Source: Bradyrhizobium sp. CER78 (GTDB lineage Bacteria; Pseudomonadota; Alphaproteobacteria; Rhizobiales; Xanthobacteraceae). Taken from it: a stretch of 64,000 nt of DNA. The stretch spans positions 372,001-436,000 of the forward strand of contig NZ_JARVWP010000001.1 in NCBI RefSeq assembly GCF_029846235.1. The letters run 5' to 3'. Shown one piece after another: positions 8,631 through 16,715 of this stretch (position 1 is the first letter of the stretch; each line of letters begins with the position of its first letter). Both the position numbers and the translations under genes were made by a program. The notes under the pieces were generated by a model. It searched no databases. It saw only the letters and a list, made by a program, of their open reading frames with translations, and was not told the DNA's origin.

Positions 8631-10073
8631 TCAGACACCCTTGTGCCGCAGCACCGCGCCGACCGTGCGCAGCAGGATGCGCAGGTCGAGCGCGAAGCTC
8701 CAGCTCTTGATGTAGATCAGGTCGTGCGCGACGCGCAACTGCATGTCCTCGATCGCGGGCGTCGCACCGCGCAATCCCTGCACCTGCGCGAGACCGGTGA
8801 TGCCCGGCTTGACGTGCTGACGCTGCGCGTAGCTCGCGATCAGTTTCGAATATTTGTCGTCATGGGCCAGCGCGTGCGGCCGCGGCCCGACCAGCGACAT
8901 GTCGCCGCGCAGCACGTTCACCAGCTGCGGCAGCTCGTCGATGCTGCGGCGGCGCAGCGTCGCGCCGATCCCGGTCAGCCGTGAATCGTTCGGACGCGCC
9001 TGCACGATGACATCGCCATCCTCGAGCACGTGCATCGAGCGGAATTTGAGGATCGTGAATGGCTTGCCGTCGAACCCGTTACGGCGCTGCCGGAACAGCA
9101 CCGGGCCCCTGGAATCGAGCTTGATCGCAATCGCCGTTCCGATCAGAAGCGGCGCGAACAGCACCAGCAGGCCGCTCGACGCCACGATGTCGAACAGCCG
9201 CTTGCCCGCACGCTCAACCGAGGTGAGCGGCGAGCGCTGCATTTCCAGCGTCGGTATCGGGCCGCTCGCCACCATCCGCAGCGCGAGGAACCGCTCCGCG
9301 GTCCGATCCGGCAGCAGTCGCACCGGCAGCGGTGACGCCCGCAACTGATCGCAGACGAACTGGATGCGCGGCTCCTGCTGCCAGGGCATGGCCAGGATGA
9401 TCTCGTCGGCGCCGCACTCCCGTGCCGCACGAATGGCCGACGCGACGGCCGCGCGATCGCCTTCGTCGTCGGACTGGCCGGACAGCTGGATCCGCCGCAC
9501 CTCGCTGAGGCCGAAATCGCGCAGCAGGCTCGATTGCCGTACCCGAGACAATTCGTCCGCCATCCCGACCACGACCGCGCGGCGGGTCGCCAGCATGCCG
9601 CGATCGATCGCGCGTTGCAGCGGCGCCTGCAACAGCATCCGCCCGGCCACCAGCCCGAGGCCACCGATCAGGCCGAATGAGATGACCGATCCGCGGGAGA
9701 CGCCGGAGCCGACCTTCAGGAGGAAGATGATCAGGGTCATCAGCAGGACGACCAGCAGCCATCCGCCGAGCAGGCTGCTCCAGCGCCGGTCGAGGCCGGC
9801 CAGCACCTGCGCATTGTAGAGGCCCTGCGACTTCGCCACGAACATGTGAAGGATGGCGGCGAGGACCCCGATCCCTAGAAAACCCTCGAAGCTGTTGCTA
9901 TAAACCGTGTGGTAGTAGAACAGATGATAGGCCGCGCCGCCGATGATGCTGGAGAGCACGACGATGATCATCTCGAAGGCGATGGCAAACGCTTCGAGCG
10001 AGGCAAACGCGAACGAGAGGGCGCCGAAGTTAACCGGTACCTTCGCTAATCGAGCGTCCGAAAGGTCGGTCAT
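8631..10073 (-). CDS. Undecaprenyl-phosphate sugar phosphotransferase (priming transferase)
   Basis: The predicted enzyme starts exopolysaccharide repeat-unit synthesis by moving a sugar-1-phosphate onto undecaprenyl phosphate at the inner membrane. It has 480 residues: four to five N-terminal membrane helices, a CoA-binding/Rossmann-like middle (ATRRAVVVGMADELSRVR), another hydrophobic helix (ASSGLLVLFAPLLIGTAIAI) and the catalytic bacterial transferase domain with GPVLFRQRRNG, FTILKFRSM, RRRSIDELPQLVNVLRGDMS and LVGPRP. This is the WbaP/ExoY/PssY-type polyisoprenyl transferase architecture; glucose is the commonest substrate but is not shown here. It is transcribed toward the phosphatase operon. 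Confidence 0.93.
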   Translation of the reverse strand: MTDLSDARLAKVPVNFGALSFAFASLEAFAIAFEMIIVVLSSIIGGAAYHLFYYHTVYSNSFEGFLGIGVLAAILHMFVAKSQGLYNAQVLAGLDRRWSSLLGGWLLVVLLMTLIIFLLKVGSGVSRGSVISFGLIGGLGLVAGRMLLQAPLQRAIDRGMLATRRAVVVGMADELSRVRQSSLLRDFGLSEVRRIQLSGQSDDEGDRAAVASAIRAARECGADEIILAMPWQQEPRIQFVCDQLRASPLPVRLLPDRTAERFLALRMVASGPIPTLEMQRSPLTSVERAGKRLFDIVASSGLLVLFAPLLIGTAIAIKLDSRGPVLFRQRRNGFDGKPFTILKFRSMHVLEDGDVIVQARPNDSRLTGIGATLRRRSIDELPQLVNVLRGDMSLVGPRPHALAHDDKYSKLIASYAQRQHVKPGITGLAQVQGLRGATPAIEDMQLRVAHDLIYIKSWSFALDLRILLRTVGAVLRHKGV

Positions 10074-10168
10074 CGGGAATTAACATTAGTGTTAACAATT
10101 CATATGTTTAATATCAGGCAGGTCGTGAGCTCGCAAGACCTGCCGGCAATATCAGGCAGAGAGCGTCC

Positions 10169-10474
10169 ATGAGTTCATCGGCTGGCGAAACCGAGGCCGC
10201 GCTGGTGGCCCTCCTCCACTTGATCCGCCTGATGGGCGCTGAGCTCGTCGCAGGCAAGCACCGCGACGACGTCGAGGTACTGGTCAAGGCGGTCGAAACA
10301 AAGCTGCGATCGGCCCGCTTTCCGGCCGAAATGCCGAATCAGGACGTTGTCAAAGGTCTGGACCTCGCCGAGGCGAGGCTACGTCCGATCCTCGAGGAGC
10401 TGCGCGCACGATCAGAGAAAGCGCATCTGAGCGACCAGCTGCTGCTGGCGCCCAGGCCCTCACGTATCCATTAA
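10169..10474 (+). CDS. Small helical protein of unknown function
   Basis: 101 residues, soluble, mostly helical, with many Leu/Ala/Glu residues (VLVKAVETKLRSARFP, LAEARLRPILEELRARSEKA). It is divergent from the sugar transferase, with an AT-rich 95-bp control region between them (TTAACATTAGTGTTAACAAT, a near palindrome at about 10080-10098). No family recognised. It probably belongs functionally with the exopolysaccharide genes, but only location supports this. Confidence 0.6.
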   Translation: MSSSAGETEAALVALLHLIRLMGAELVAGKHRDDVEVLVKAVETKLRSARFPAEMPNQDVVKGLDLAEARLRPILEELRARSEKAHLSDQLLLAPRPSRIH

Positions 10475-10488
10475 CGGATCAGCTTTCG

Positions 10489-10863
10489 TCAGCTCTGGAC
10501 TTCACCACGGCGGGGTAAACCATTCCCGCCGCCGGACCTGAGCGCAAGCTTCTCCTCGATCTTCATTTTCTCGAGCAGTAGATCGGTCACGATCCGGCGC
10601 AGCCGTTCATTTTCCAGCCGCAATTCGTCAATACGGTTATGGACGTGGGGGATCCCATCTCGATCATCGGTGCGAGCGGCGAGTTCGGTTACAGTACCAT
10701 TCGCCTGGTGGCCGCGCGCGGCCTCCTGCTTGCGCCAACGGTGAAATGTCATCACGCTAACGCCCAGCACCTTGCACGCTTGGGCTTGTGACTGCCCCCG
10801 CGCCATGAGTTCCTCGGCCTGCTTGACCTTGGAACTGATCTCGTCAGTTGAATGACGCCTCAT
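10489..10863 (-). CDS. IS3 OrfA-like HTH protein with C-terminal zipper, no partner OrfB
   Basis: 124 residues. Residues 8-45 form a Tnp_1-type helix-turn-helix (QAEELMARGQSQAQACKVLG, then TFHRWRK), followed by a linker and a leucine-zipper-like helix at about 76-106 (N85, L88, R89, L95, L97, E104). This is the architecture of OrfA of IS3-family elements. No OrfB reading frame, -1 frameshift site or terminal inverted repeat is visible nearby, so it is either a remnant or a domesticated DNA-binding protein. It is divergent from a second zipper-bearing small gene at 11532. A regulatory role is inference. Confidence 0.7.
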   Translation of the reverse strand: MRRHSTDEISSKVKQAEELMARGQSQAQACKVLGVSVMTFHRWRKQEAARGHQANGTVTELAARTDDRDGIPHVHNRIDELRLENERLRRIVTDLLLEKMKIEEKLALRSGGGNGLPRRGEVQS

Positions 10864-11531
10864 TGGTCATCTCATTGCCCCCTAGATTAGCAATCATCGC
10901 ATGGCCTATAAGCTATGTAAATGCAACAGGAAATTCAAATTAAGGATTTCCCGGGGGTCTTTCGGGAGCCTCGAACTTGCCGTCGATAGTGCTGCATTTT
11001 GCGAAGAAATGCCGAAGCCGCAAGGTATTTACCGAAATAAATGAGCAATATCCCCGCGCCGGACCGACCTCACAGAAAAAGTTATACGACTTTCTGTGTA
11101 TGAGAATTTGATCTGGATAACTGGCGCACCGTTTGCATTCCCGAATGAGAAGCAAACGAGAACATCCAATCGGTCCCTCGACAGATTGTGAGTGCGTCAT
11201 GCCTCTCCGCGATAGTTACCCCACCGGTCAAGCGAGAGTTTCACAGAGTTATAACAAATTAATCCCGCGACCTTTGCGTCCGGTAGCTTGCGGGCGCGCT
11301 CGCCCAGCGGTAGTTGCTAAGACGTTAGGTGTCATGAGAGTTTCAACATATTTGAGGATTATTTTCACGAGACCTAACACTCATAGCTCGATCCGCAAAT
11401 TATCAATTAAGCGCTTTCCCACCCGAGGCTATCAGGCGGAACCACGACCGCCGGATCATCTGCGAACTATTCTGTGCTGACGGCTTGTCAGAGCCAGCCT
11501 CTGATCAACACTTTTTACGAGGATCGACACT
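10864..11531. other. AT-richer non-coding region between divergent zipper-protein genes
   Basis: 668 bp with no convincing coding frame. Base composition is lower in GC than the flanks, especially 10880-11110 and 11235-11420, with many A/T runs. It separates the HTH-zipper gene (start 10863, minus) and the small zipper gene (start 11532, plus), so it must hold both promoters. I see no inverted repeat long enough to call an IS end and no tRNA. Confidence 0.5.
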
Positions 11532-11720
11532 ATGGCGCGTCTCAAGGTCTTCGAGGGGAAGCAATCCGCGTCGAGCGAGGCGACCGACGCCCTGGAACGG
11601 CTCGTCGCGGAGAATTCCGAGCTCCGGCATACCGCCGTCGAGCTGGTCCTGCAGACTTGGATCCTGCGCGAGCGCCTGTCCGATGTCGTGGCGCACAAAC
11701 GGATGCGGCAAGAGCACTGA
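11532..11720 (+). CDS. 62-residue zipper-only protein related to the IS3 OrfA coiled coil
   Basis: The ATG follows GAGGA at about 9 nt. The protein is nearly all helix. Residues 26-49 align without gaps to the zipper of the HTH protein at 10489-10863 and to the protein at 11909-12118, sharing N28, L31, R32, L38, L40 and E47. The HTH is missing, so it could dimerise but should not bind DNA alone. The C-terminus is short and basic. Recognisable only as this local family; a microprotein that titrates the full-length HTH protein is a hypothesis. Confidence 0.6.
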   Translation: MARLKVFEGKQSASSEATDALERLVAENSELRHTAVELVLQTWILRERLSDVVAHKRMRQEH

Positions 11721-11908
11721 CCCGCACACGAATCCCAACGCAGACGCGACGCGGAAGCCGACAGGCGGCCCGCAGCGCAATCGGCCGCCGATCCATACCT
11801 CAATCTTAAATTGAGCTAGCTATCCGCGAGCATGGGCGAGCCACCATCCTCGCCGCGCCGGCGCGGAAAGTGGTGGCAATTGCGCGATGAGAAATTCGCG
11901 GACGAACG

Positions 11909-12118
11909 TCAGCGATGAACCCGGCGCAACGCAGCGCGCGAGGTGGTCTGCTCGCGCGATACGCCGAACGAACGCGACGCAACGGGGCGCTCGTGAATTT
12001 CACGCAGCTCAGCGATATCCAACATCAGCGCAACGACCTCGTTGCGCAGCGATTGGTTGGTCGCGAGCAACGCCTCTTCGGTCGGCTGATGCAAATGTTG
12101 GATCTTGTGCTGCTTCAT
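11909..12118 (-). CDS. 69-residue zipper-only protein, third member of the local set
   Basis: The ATG at 12118 has GAGGG about 7 nt upstream. A short His/Gln-rich N-terminus (MKQHKIQHLHQPTEEALL) leads into a helix with N21, L24, R25, L31, L33 and E40 at the same spacing as in the two neighbouring zipper proteins. The last 25 residues are basic and Ser/Thr-rich. It is convergent with the gene at 11532-11720. No HTH is present. The common spacing argues for shared ancestry, although a 24-residue helix can converge. Confidence 0.55.
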   Translation of the reverse strand: MKQHKIQHLHQPTEEALLATNQSLRNEVVALMLDIAELREIHERPVASRSFGVSREQTTSRAALRRVHR

Positions 12119-12955
12119 GGCGCGCCCTCGCTCTGCGGTTAAGGGTATGAGCGATGTGATTGAAGTTTCGATGACAGAGTTAGATGGCGCACATGGAAGG
12201 CGGTTAATGGGGCAGGTTTGCGACCAACGTTGCGCTGACTGAAATTTTTCCAATTTGGTTCCACAACCTGATCGCGAAAGGTTTAATCGATGGCCGTATT
12301 GTGTCGCTGCGATGGGACGTCGGCGGCAGCGATGCGACACGCGGCCAAACAGCGCAGGTCGTGCGGACCGCAGCGCGCGACCAAGAGCATGAAATCATTT
12401 GACGATCATTGATCGCAGCAATCGCGGGTGAAACCGGCGGAACATCTGCGGGCGATCACAATGTCGCCGCGTCAAAGACCTGCAGCTTCAAGCGATGTTC
12501 CCCGCTCGAACCAGATATTCCACCAGCGACGGCATGCACACACTAAATCTGCTGCTCGCGATCAATCGGATTCGCGCAGCGCATAACAGGGTGAACCGAA
12601 CGGCATGGATGCAGCGACTGACTCGGCCATCTGCGCCGATCGCAAAATGTTTCGAACGGTTACTGACACCGAGACGCCACGGACATCGGCGCTCTGATCG
12701 GCCCTGACGGTGAGACGGAAAGCTTCAACGCTCCACGCTCGATCGTGCAAAAGATTCGCCTCGACCTCGGCCAAACACGACGATGCTATTCTAATTGAAA
12801 ACGGACGACACCGACGCGTTTCGGCTTCAATAGAAGGAGCAAACCGCTTCGCGCTGCTCTCGCATGCGCTCTGCACGATCATCGCAGCGAACAGCCCGTC
12901 GTACCATCAATCGCCATAAGCATCGCTAATTGGCAACGCGCGTCGTGATCCCACG
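12119..12955. other. 837-bp stretch without a convincing gene
   Basis: Short open frames exist on both strands but none has a good ribosome site, a recognisable product or the codon pattern of the neighbours. A frame near 12227-12402 (including IWFHNLIAKGLIDGRIVSL) looks protein-like but lacks a start. The stretch may hold decayed genes. No repeat, IS end or tRNA seen. Confidence 0.45.
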
Positions 12956-13210
12956 CTATTTCGATTTGGGAGGCGTGTCCTCGTCCATTTTGCCACCATT
13001 GGCGACGCACTTGTTGAAATAGTCGCGCTGATCCTTCGCGCCGCCCCTCGCGCTGCCGGAAGCGGGATTGCCGGGTTGTCGCGGTGGAAATGCCCGCGCG
13101 ACCAGAGCATCGCAGGCGCGCGCGACCTGGACATCGATCGCGTGCGCCGGAGCGATCGCGCCTGACATGGTCACGGCGGAAGCAACGGCAAAACCACTGA
13201 TAACTCTCAT
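12956..13210 (-). CDS. Small exported protein
   Basis: 84 residues from the ATG at 13210, which follows GGGGTG at 7 nt; an in-frame start at 13237 would spoil the signal peptide. The signal sequence (MRVISGFAVASAVTMSGAIA, cleavage near AHA-IDV) precedes a mature domain of about 60 residues with two Cys (ARACDALVARAF and YFNKCVANGG) and a polar C-terminus. Probably periplasmic. The Cys pair and the Phe-Asn-Lys-Cys ending loosely recall PsiF-type small proteins, but I would not assign it. Confidence 0.6.
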   Translation of the reverse strand: MRVISGFAVASAVTMSGAIAPAHAIDVQVARACDALVARAFPPRQPGNPASGSARGGAKDQRDYFNKCVANGGKMDEDTPPKSK

Positions 13211-13270
13211 CGCCACACCCCGTTCCACGCCGCGCAAATTTTTCTCGAGCCTGGATCTGCGAGGAGCGTC

Positions 13271-14299
13271 TTATTTCCGATCGACGTCGTGATAGGCCTG
13301 ATACCAGTCGACAAATCTGGCGATGCCGTCTTCGATCCGCGTCTGCGGCCGGAATCCGATGTCGCGCTCCAGATCGGAGACATCGGCCGATGTCTCAAGT
13401 ACATCTCCAGGTTGCATCGGCAGCAACTGCTTTTCGGCCTGGCGGCCGAAGCCCTGCTCGAGCAGAGCCACCACGTGCATCAGTTCTTCGGGCCTGCTGT
13501 TGCCGATATTGTAGACGCGCCACGGCGCCTTGCTCGACCCCGGATCGGGATGCGCTCCTGACCAGTTGACGTCGCCCGCGGGCGCGCGGCCGATAAGCCG
13601 CACCATCGCCTCGACCACGTCATCGACATAGGTGAAGTCGCGCCGCATGTTGCCGTTGTTGAACAGCTGGATCGGCTTCCCCTTGGTGATCGCGTCCGCA
13701 AACGCGTAAAGTGCCATGTCCGGCCGATACCAGGTCCCGTATACGGTGAAGAACCGCAGCCCCGTCGTCGGGATACGATAGAGATGGCTATAGGAATGGG
13801 CGAGCAACTCGTTGGCCTTTTTCGTCGCGGCATACAGGCTGACCGGATGATCGACATTGTCGTGGATCGAGAACGGCAACTTGGTGTTGGCGCCGTAGAC
13901 CGACGATGAGGACGCAAACAGCAGATGCTTGCACGCAGTGTGCCGGCAGCCCTCGAGGATATTGAGGAAGCCCTCCAGGTTGGAATCCACATAGGCATGC
14001 GGGTTCTGCAGGGAGTAGCGCACGCCGGCCTGGGCCGCGAGATGCACCACGACCTCGAAGCGATAGCGCTCGAACAGCGCCTTCATCCCGGCGCGGTCGG
14101 CAAGATCGAGCTCGAGGAAGGTGAAACCCCGGTGCTGCTTGAGCAGATCGAGCCGCGCGCGCTTGAGCGCCGGGTCGTAATACTGATTCAGGTTGTCGAT
14201 GCCGATGACCGGCTGCCCTGCCCGCAGCAAATGCTCCGCCAGATGAAAGCCGATGAAGCCGGCGCAGCCCGTGACGAGTAGATTGCCTGCGATCACCAC
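13271..14299 (-). CDS. NAD-dependent UDP-sugar epimerase, UDP-glucuronate 4-epimerase type
   Basis: A cytosolic short-chain dehydrogenase/reductase making the nucleotide-sugar precursor UDP-galacturonate for surface polysaccharide. Starting at GTG 14299 gives 342 residues; an ATG at 14341 is possible. The glycine motif is VTGCAGFIGFHLAE, the catalytic set is SSSSVYG and YAATKKANE, and substrate-side motifs RFFTVYG and RRDFTYVDDVV are present. The LspL/CapI subgroup is suggested by PDMALYAFADAITKGKPIQLFNNG-like spacing. The usual GPWGRPDM reads GTWYRPDM here. Other 4-epimerases of the family cannot be excluded. Location in the polysaccharide region fits. Confidence 0.85.
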   Translation of the reverse strand: MVIAGNLLVTGCAGFIGFHLAEHLLRAGQPVIGIDNLNQYYDPALKRARLDLLKQHRGFTFLELDLADRAGMKALFERYRFEVVVHLAAQAGVRYSLQNPHAYVDSNLEGFLNILEGCRHTACKHLLFASSSSVYGANTKLPFSIHDNVDHPVSLYAATKKANELLAHSYSHLYRIPTTGLRFFTVYGTWYRPDMALYAFADAITKGKPIQLFNNGNMRRDFTYVDDVVEAMVRLIGRAPAGDVNWSGAHPDPGSSKAPWRVYNIGNSRPEELMHVVALLEQGFGRQAEKQLLPMQPGDVLETSADVSDLERDIGFRPQTRIEDGIARFVDWYQAYHDVDRK

Positions 14300-14396
14300 G
14301 TTCCGCCTGTGCCTTTCGCCTTGCGCCGGACCGGGCCGCACACGCCGTCAGGCGCGGGCCGCAGCTTCTGCCTTCGCGTTCCGGCCGCGGGGTGCG

Positions 14397-14813
14397 TCAG
14401 ATGCTGGCGGCCGCAGGTTTGTAATCCGGAAAGCGGCTCAGTACCGCGGCCTTCATGAACTTGAAGTGCGCAATCTCGGTCGCCAGTTCCTTCAGCCGAC
14501 GCTGGCCATTGGAGATCTCGGCGTCAAACAGGTCTTGATGATAATTGTCAAGCGCCTCGCGTTCCAGATATTCGTCGGTGCCATTGCCCAGTGTTACCGC
14601 GGCGCGGGCCAGAACATCGTCGACGCGGCGGCCAAGGCCGGATTGCTCGCTTTCGGCCGCCTGCAACGCGGCCTCGATCGCGGCCATGATCGATCCGATC
14701 CGGGCGCGATCGGTCTCGGCATCGCGCTCGGCCGAGCGTGCCTTGAAACCTTCCTCGCTACGCCGCGACCCGATCAGGTCATGCGCGCGAGCCCGCAAAA
14801 ACAGCTGAAACAT
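14397..14813 (-). CDS. Soluble helical protein, unknown function
   Basis: 138 residues, charged and helical throughout, with an Ala/Glu-rich central coiled-coil-like segment (IMAAIEAALQAAESEQSGLG) and a conserved-looking end (HFKFMKAAVLSRFPDYKP). No signal peptide or membrane segment. It is upstream of, and co-oriented with, the epimerase gene, separated by about 100 bp. No family recognised. Confidence 0.6.
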   Translation of the reverse strand: MFQLFLRARAHDLIGSRRSEEGFKARSAERDAETDRARIGSIMAAIEAALQAAESEQSGLGRRVDDVLARAAVTLGNGTDEYLEREALDNYHQDLFDAEISNGQRRLKELATEIAHFKFMKAAVLSRFPDYKPAAASI

Positions 14814-14868
14814 CTGTCAGTATCCGGTTCGGGCCATTCAGGCAGTATCGCTCAAAAATCGCCCGGTC

Positions 14869-15204
14869 TTAGTTAAAAAAGGGTGAATCGCGCTCTTGCC
14901 CGGCCCTCAGGTCGGCCTTCCACTTGATCCAGGCCTTATCGTGCTTGTGATAGAGTTCGAGCCACCGTCCCTCGACGGCCGACGGCATCGGCTCGGCGCC
15001 CGAGGCTTCCCGGTCTTGGGCTTCCCGGTCTTGGGCTTCCCGGTCTTGGGCTTCCCCGCCCCGGCCTTCCCCATCCAGCACCGGCAGGGAAGTGTCCAAT
15101 CCCTCGAATTCCGACGTCTCTTCAAGCGTGAGACCGACCAGCACGCGCCGGCCACTGACGTCGACGACATACCGCCTCGGCGAATGCCCTCTGAAATCAC
15201 TCAT
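14869..15204 (-). CDS. Small soluble protein with in-frame pentapeptide repeats
   Basis: 111 residues from the ATG at 15204 (MSDFRGHSPRRYVVDVSGRR). The N-terminal half looks like a small beta domain (VLVGLTLEETSEFEGLD). An acidic, low-complexity linker of (EAQDR) units follows, then a Trp/Lys-rich helical end (WLELYHKHDKAWIKWKADL). The last segment resembles a conserved tail found on several short rhizobial proteins, but I cannot name it. The frame extends upstream, but MSDF is preferred by composition. Confidence 0.55.
   Translation of the reverse strand: MSDFRGHSPRRYVVDVSGRRVLVGLTLEETSEFEGLDTSLPVLDGEGRGGEAQDREAQDREAQDREASGAEPMPSAVEGRWLELYHKHDKAWIKWKADLRAGQERDSPFFN
15004..15056. repeat. 15-bp tandem repeat, 3.5 copies, inside a gene
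   Basis: GGCTTCCCGGTCTTG is repeated exactly three times (15004-15018, 15019-15033, 15034-15048), followed by a partial copy. The unit is a multiple of three, so copy changes keep the frame and add or remove the pentapeptide EAQDR in the protein at 14869-15204. Confidence 0.95.
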
Positions 15205-15365
15205 GTTGTGCAAGTTCCCTCGCGATCCGCACAGGCCGACGACAAGACCAGGCCGGACGCGAACACGGCCCGGCTGCCGCAACGAAGACAAAGATGACCG
15301 ATTGCATATCGCCCGCCAACCCCAACTCACCACACTGTCGCGCTACCTCTGTGGAGCTAGCCCCG

Positions 15366-15563
15366 CTAGAACGCGCGGCGCATGTGGCCGAACGCGGAGA
15401 CCGGCTGTTCCCGCCTCGACGATCGAGCGGCCAACGGCGCCACATAGGGCGCATAGATCCGATATTGCGCGCGGCGCTTGTGCGACCGCCACGAGCGGGC
15501 GGCGAAGCCGGAGAGGAAGCCGGCGACGAACGCCGCGGCAAGAATGAGAACAGGAGAAAGCAT
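15366..15563 (-). CDS. Small membrane-anchored basic protein
   Basis: 65 residues from the ATG at 15563. One N-terminal membrane helix (MLSPVLILAAAFVAGFLSGF) leads to a strongly basic cytoplasmic tail (RSWRSHKRRAQYR) that ends in an Arg-rich stretch. Upstream in-frame ATGs at 15617 and 15620 would give a longer N-terminus with an extra hydrophobic segment. No family recognised. Single-pass basic micro-membrane proteins of this type often bind acidic lipids or partner proteins, which is only analogy. Confidence 0.5.
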   Translation of the reverse strand: MLSPVLILAAAFVAGFLSGFAARSWRSHKRRAQYRIYAPYVAPLAARSSRREQPVSAFGHMRRAF

Positions 15564-15725
15564 AACAATCGTCCACGTTAGCCCCGATGTTATTAACATT
15601 CGAAGTTGTGACGACATCATGATTGCGCGCGCCGAAAGAATGTTCGGCCGCTGGAATTTTTGTGCAATCAACCGGCGCAACAATGATCAGGCGCCAACAC
15701 CGGTTGTTCTCGAGAGATCAACGTC

Positions 15726-16064
15726 TCAGGAGAACCACCACAGCATGAATTTCAGGAACATCGAGCTGAGGAGATAGATCCATCCCGCCATCGCCAGCAC
15801 CGTCAGCCCGACAAAGACACCTGAAACGCTTTTCTCCTTGAAGCGCGCCAGCAACGAGTTTTTTTCTTCTTGCGGATAGAACATCTCAAGCTCAAGACGC
15901 ATCTGATTCAAATCAGCTAGCAGCCAATTTCGATGATCTCGTGACGCGTCACGGCAGCGCGCATCACAGATCTCCCGTGCAAAATCTCGTGAAGGCGTGG
16001 GCCTTCGCTCAGAAAAATCCTGGCTCAAATTTTCCTGGCTCAATTCTCTGTGCGAGATGGTCAC
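15726..16064 (-). CDS. Small membrane protein with polar N-terminus
   Basis: 112 residues from a GTG at 16064 with no clear Shine-Dalgarno. The first 60 residues are charged, including an Arg/Asp-rich stretch (SRDFAREICDARCRDASRDH). The end has two hydrophobic segments (VFVGLTVLAMAGWIYLLSSM and FLKFMLWWF) separated by little loop, so one long or two short membrane passes. The start could be internal (Met at about residue 55). Not recognised. Confidence 0.45.
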   Translation of the reverse strand: MTISHRELSQENLSQDFSERRPTPSRDFAREICDARCRDASRDHRNWLLADLNQMRLELEMFYPQEEKNSLLARFKEKSVSGVFVGLTVLAMAGWIYLLSSMFLKFMLWWFS

Positions 16065-16308
16065 GTATGATTTGACTGCGGCGATTACGGCAACCCGCGT
16101 GCCGGAATTTGCGCTTGCATATTGTTGCGGTCTGCGGCGCGCCGCGTGTCAAGACGGTCGCGCAGCCTGACAGGAGCCATTGCTCAAGTGACCGAGGCCG
16201 GAAGCGAGCGTGATCTGCCGCACGCCTCCGCGCACACGCATGGCCCCCTGCTCCTACTGCATCTCAATTTAACAATCCTCGCACGCGGGAGACGATCGTC
16301 AGCAGCGC

Positions 16309-16461
16309 CTACACCCGGAAGAAGGCAAACCAGATGATGCCGAGGATCAGCACCGCCAGCCCGGTCGAGGCCGTGAGCAGCGCGAGAACCGAAGGTCCGG
16401 GCTCGGCCTGGCGCGCCTCGGTCGGGGTTTCGATGATCTGACCGTGTCGTTCCCTGGGCAT
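16309..16461 (-). CDS. 50-residue single-pass membrane protein
   Basis: ATG at 16461, stop at 16309-16311. The N-terminal 25 residues are polar (MPRERHGQIIETPTEARQAE) and the C-terminal 25 form one membrane helix (LALLTASTGLAVLILGIIWF) ending FRV. The sequence looks conserved and the codon use fits the genome. A 23-residue polar head plus one helix suggests an N-in tail-anchored protein. Function unknown. It is easily missed because of its length. Confidence 0.6.
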   Translation of the reverse strand: MPRERHGQIIETPTEARQAEPGPSVLALLTASTGLAVLILGIIWFAFFRV

Positions 16462-16715
16462 CGCGACCTCTTTGCTTAAGTGCCTGTAATTCCGGCGATT
16501 GCCGCGCCCCCTCGAAAGGCCAACGCGGGATCCGGAGTGATGTTCCGAGCCGCTTGGCGGCGGTCCGGCAGCCGTTGCGGCGACCGCGTCAAACCGGCGC
16601 AGGCTGAAGCTACGGTTAACGCCGTTGCCAGATTCACCGGGCCGTGTTGTTTCAAACTGGGGTTGCCGGTGTTATCCTTGACCGTTCCGTCGGTTGCGTA
16701 ATCGGAGTTTTCCCT

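Noticed and set aside
10489..10863. Complete IS3-family insertion sequence
   Set aside because: No OrfB, no terminal inverted repeats and no target-site duplication are visible around the OrfA-like gene.
12562..12882. A 106-codon minus-strand frame in the gene-poor island
   Set aside because: No ribosome site, no recognisable domain and overlapping open frames on the other strand; not supportable as a gene.
15004..15056. CRISPR-like array
   Set aside because: The units are 15 bp with no spacers and lie in frame inside a gene, so it is a coding tandem repeat.
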